Origin: Planctomycetaceae bacterium
Lineage (GTDB): Bacteria > Planctomycetota > Planctomycetia > Planctomycetales > Planctomycetaceae
Direction of reading: 5' to 3'
Assembly: GCA_014762625.1 (NCBI GenBank)
Contig: JABURQ010000158.1
Location: 2,501-46,586 of the forward strand
Length of the DNA: 44,086 nt
The stretch's first letter is position 1, and each line of letters begins with the position of its first letter. The notes below the pieces were generated by a model. That model was given only the letters and a program-made list of their open reading frames with translations. It did no database searches and was not told where the DNA came from. This document shows, piece after piece, positions 44,086 through 44,086 of this stretch. The position numbers and the translations under genes are program-made.

Positions 44086-44086
44086 G

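Overview
The window looks like one complete assembly contig from a planctomycete of about 55% GC. Supporting signs are a 23S rRNA operon with no 16S upstream, PQQ-propeller, Gfo/Idh/MocA and DUF4432 enzymes, Czc-type pumps, many secreted proteins, and lineage-style inserts in ValS, CzcA and a DAACS symporter. The left edge breaks inside 23S rRNA. The right edge runs into an Illumina Nextera-like adapter inside ftsK, so the last ~35 bases are not biological.

Layout. 1-1692: 5' part of 23S rRNA, tRNA-Ala(TGC) and tRNA-Ile(GAT), all minus strand, with a candidate own promoter and no 16S. 1788-4555: a membrane protein and a PQQ-like beta-propeller. 4718-11607: a heavy-metal efflux locus (His-rich exported protein, RND adaptor, CzcA-like pump, His-rich lipoprotein, small DUF3147-like membrane protein). 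12170-20455: dicarboxylate/amino-acid symporter, Gfo/Idh/MocA oxidoreductase, small exported protein, group 2 sigma factor, ribosomal protein S1, DUF4432 protein. 20655-27644: family 2 glycosyltransferase, FtsH, exported hydrolase, cyclophilin, bifunctional-nuclease-domain protein, NagB-like protein. 28007-33199: a second RND pump (adaptor plus HAE1-type permease) and a polysaccharide deacetylase. 33389-34520: two small membrane proteins. 34690-40711: valS and cimA, each preceded by a mosaic array of palindromic repeats. 40835-44050: a toxin-antitoxin pair, a PD-(D/E)XK-like protein and ftsK.

The most interesting element lies upstream of cimA, the citramalate synthase of isoleucine biosynthesis. 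On the minus strand there is a near-consensus promoter (TTGACT, 17 bases, TACTAT), a Shine-Dalgarno site, and a 24-codon ORF in which half the residues are Ile (6), Val (4) or Leu (2). A strong rho-independent terminator follows. The RNA can fold into a pause hairpin, an antiterminator overlapping the ORF stop codon, and the terminator. This is the architecture of a ribosome-mediated transcription attenuator sensing branched-chain aminoacyl-tRNA. A ~415-bp palindromic repeat array lies between the attenuator and cimA, and a related array lies between cimA and valS.

Other features are heptamer-periodic degenerate repeats in three intergenic places including the tRNA spacer, a toxin-antitoxin operon that looks leaderless, and a ~95-residue low-GC insert in the ValS catalytic domain.
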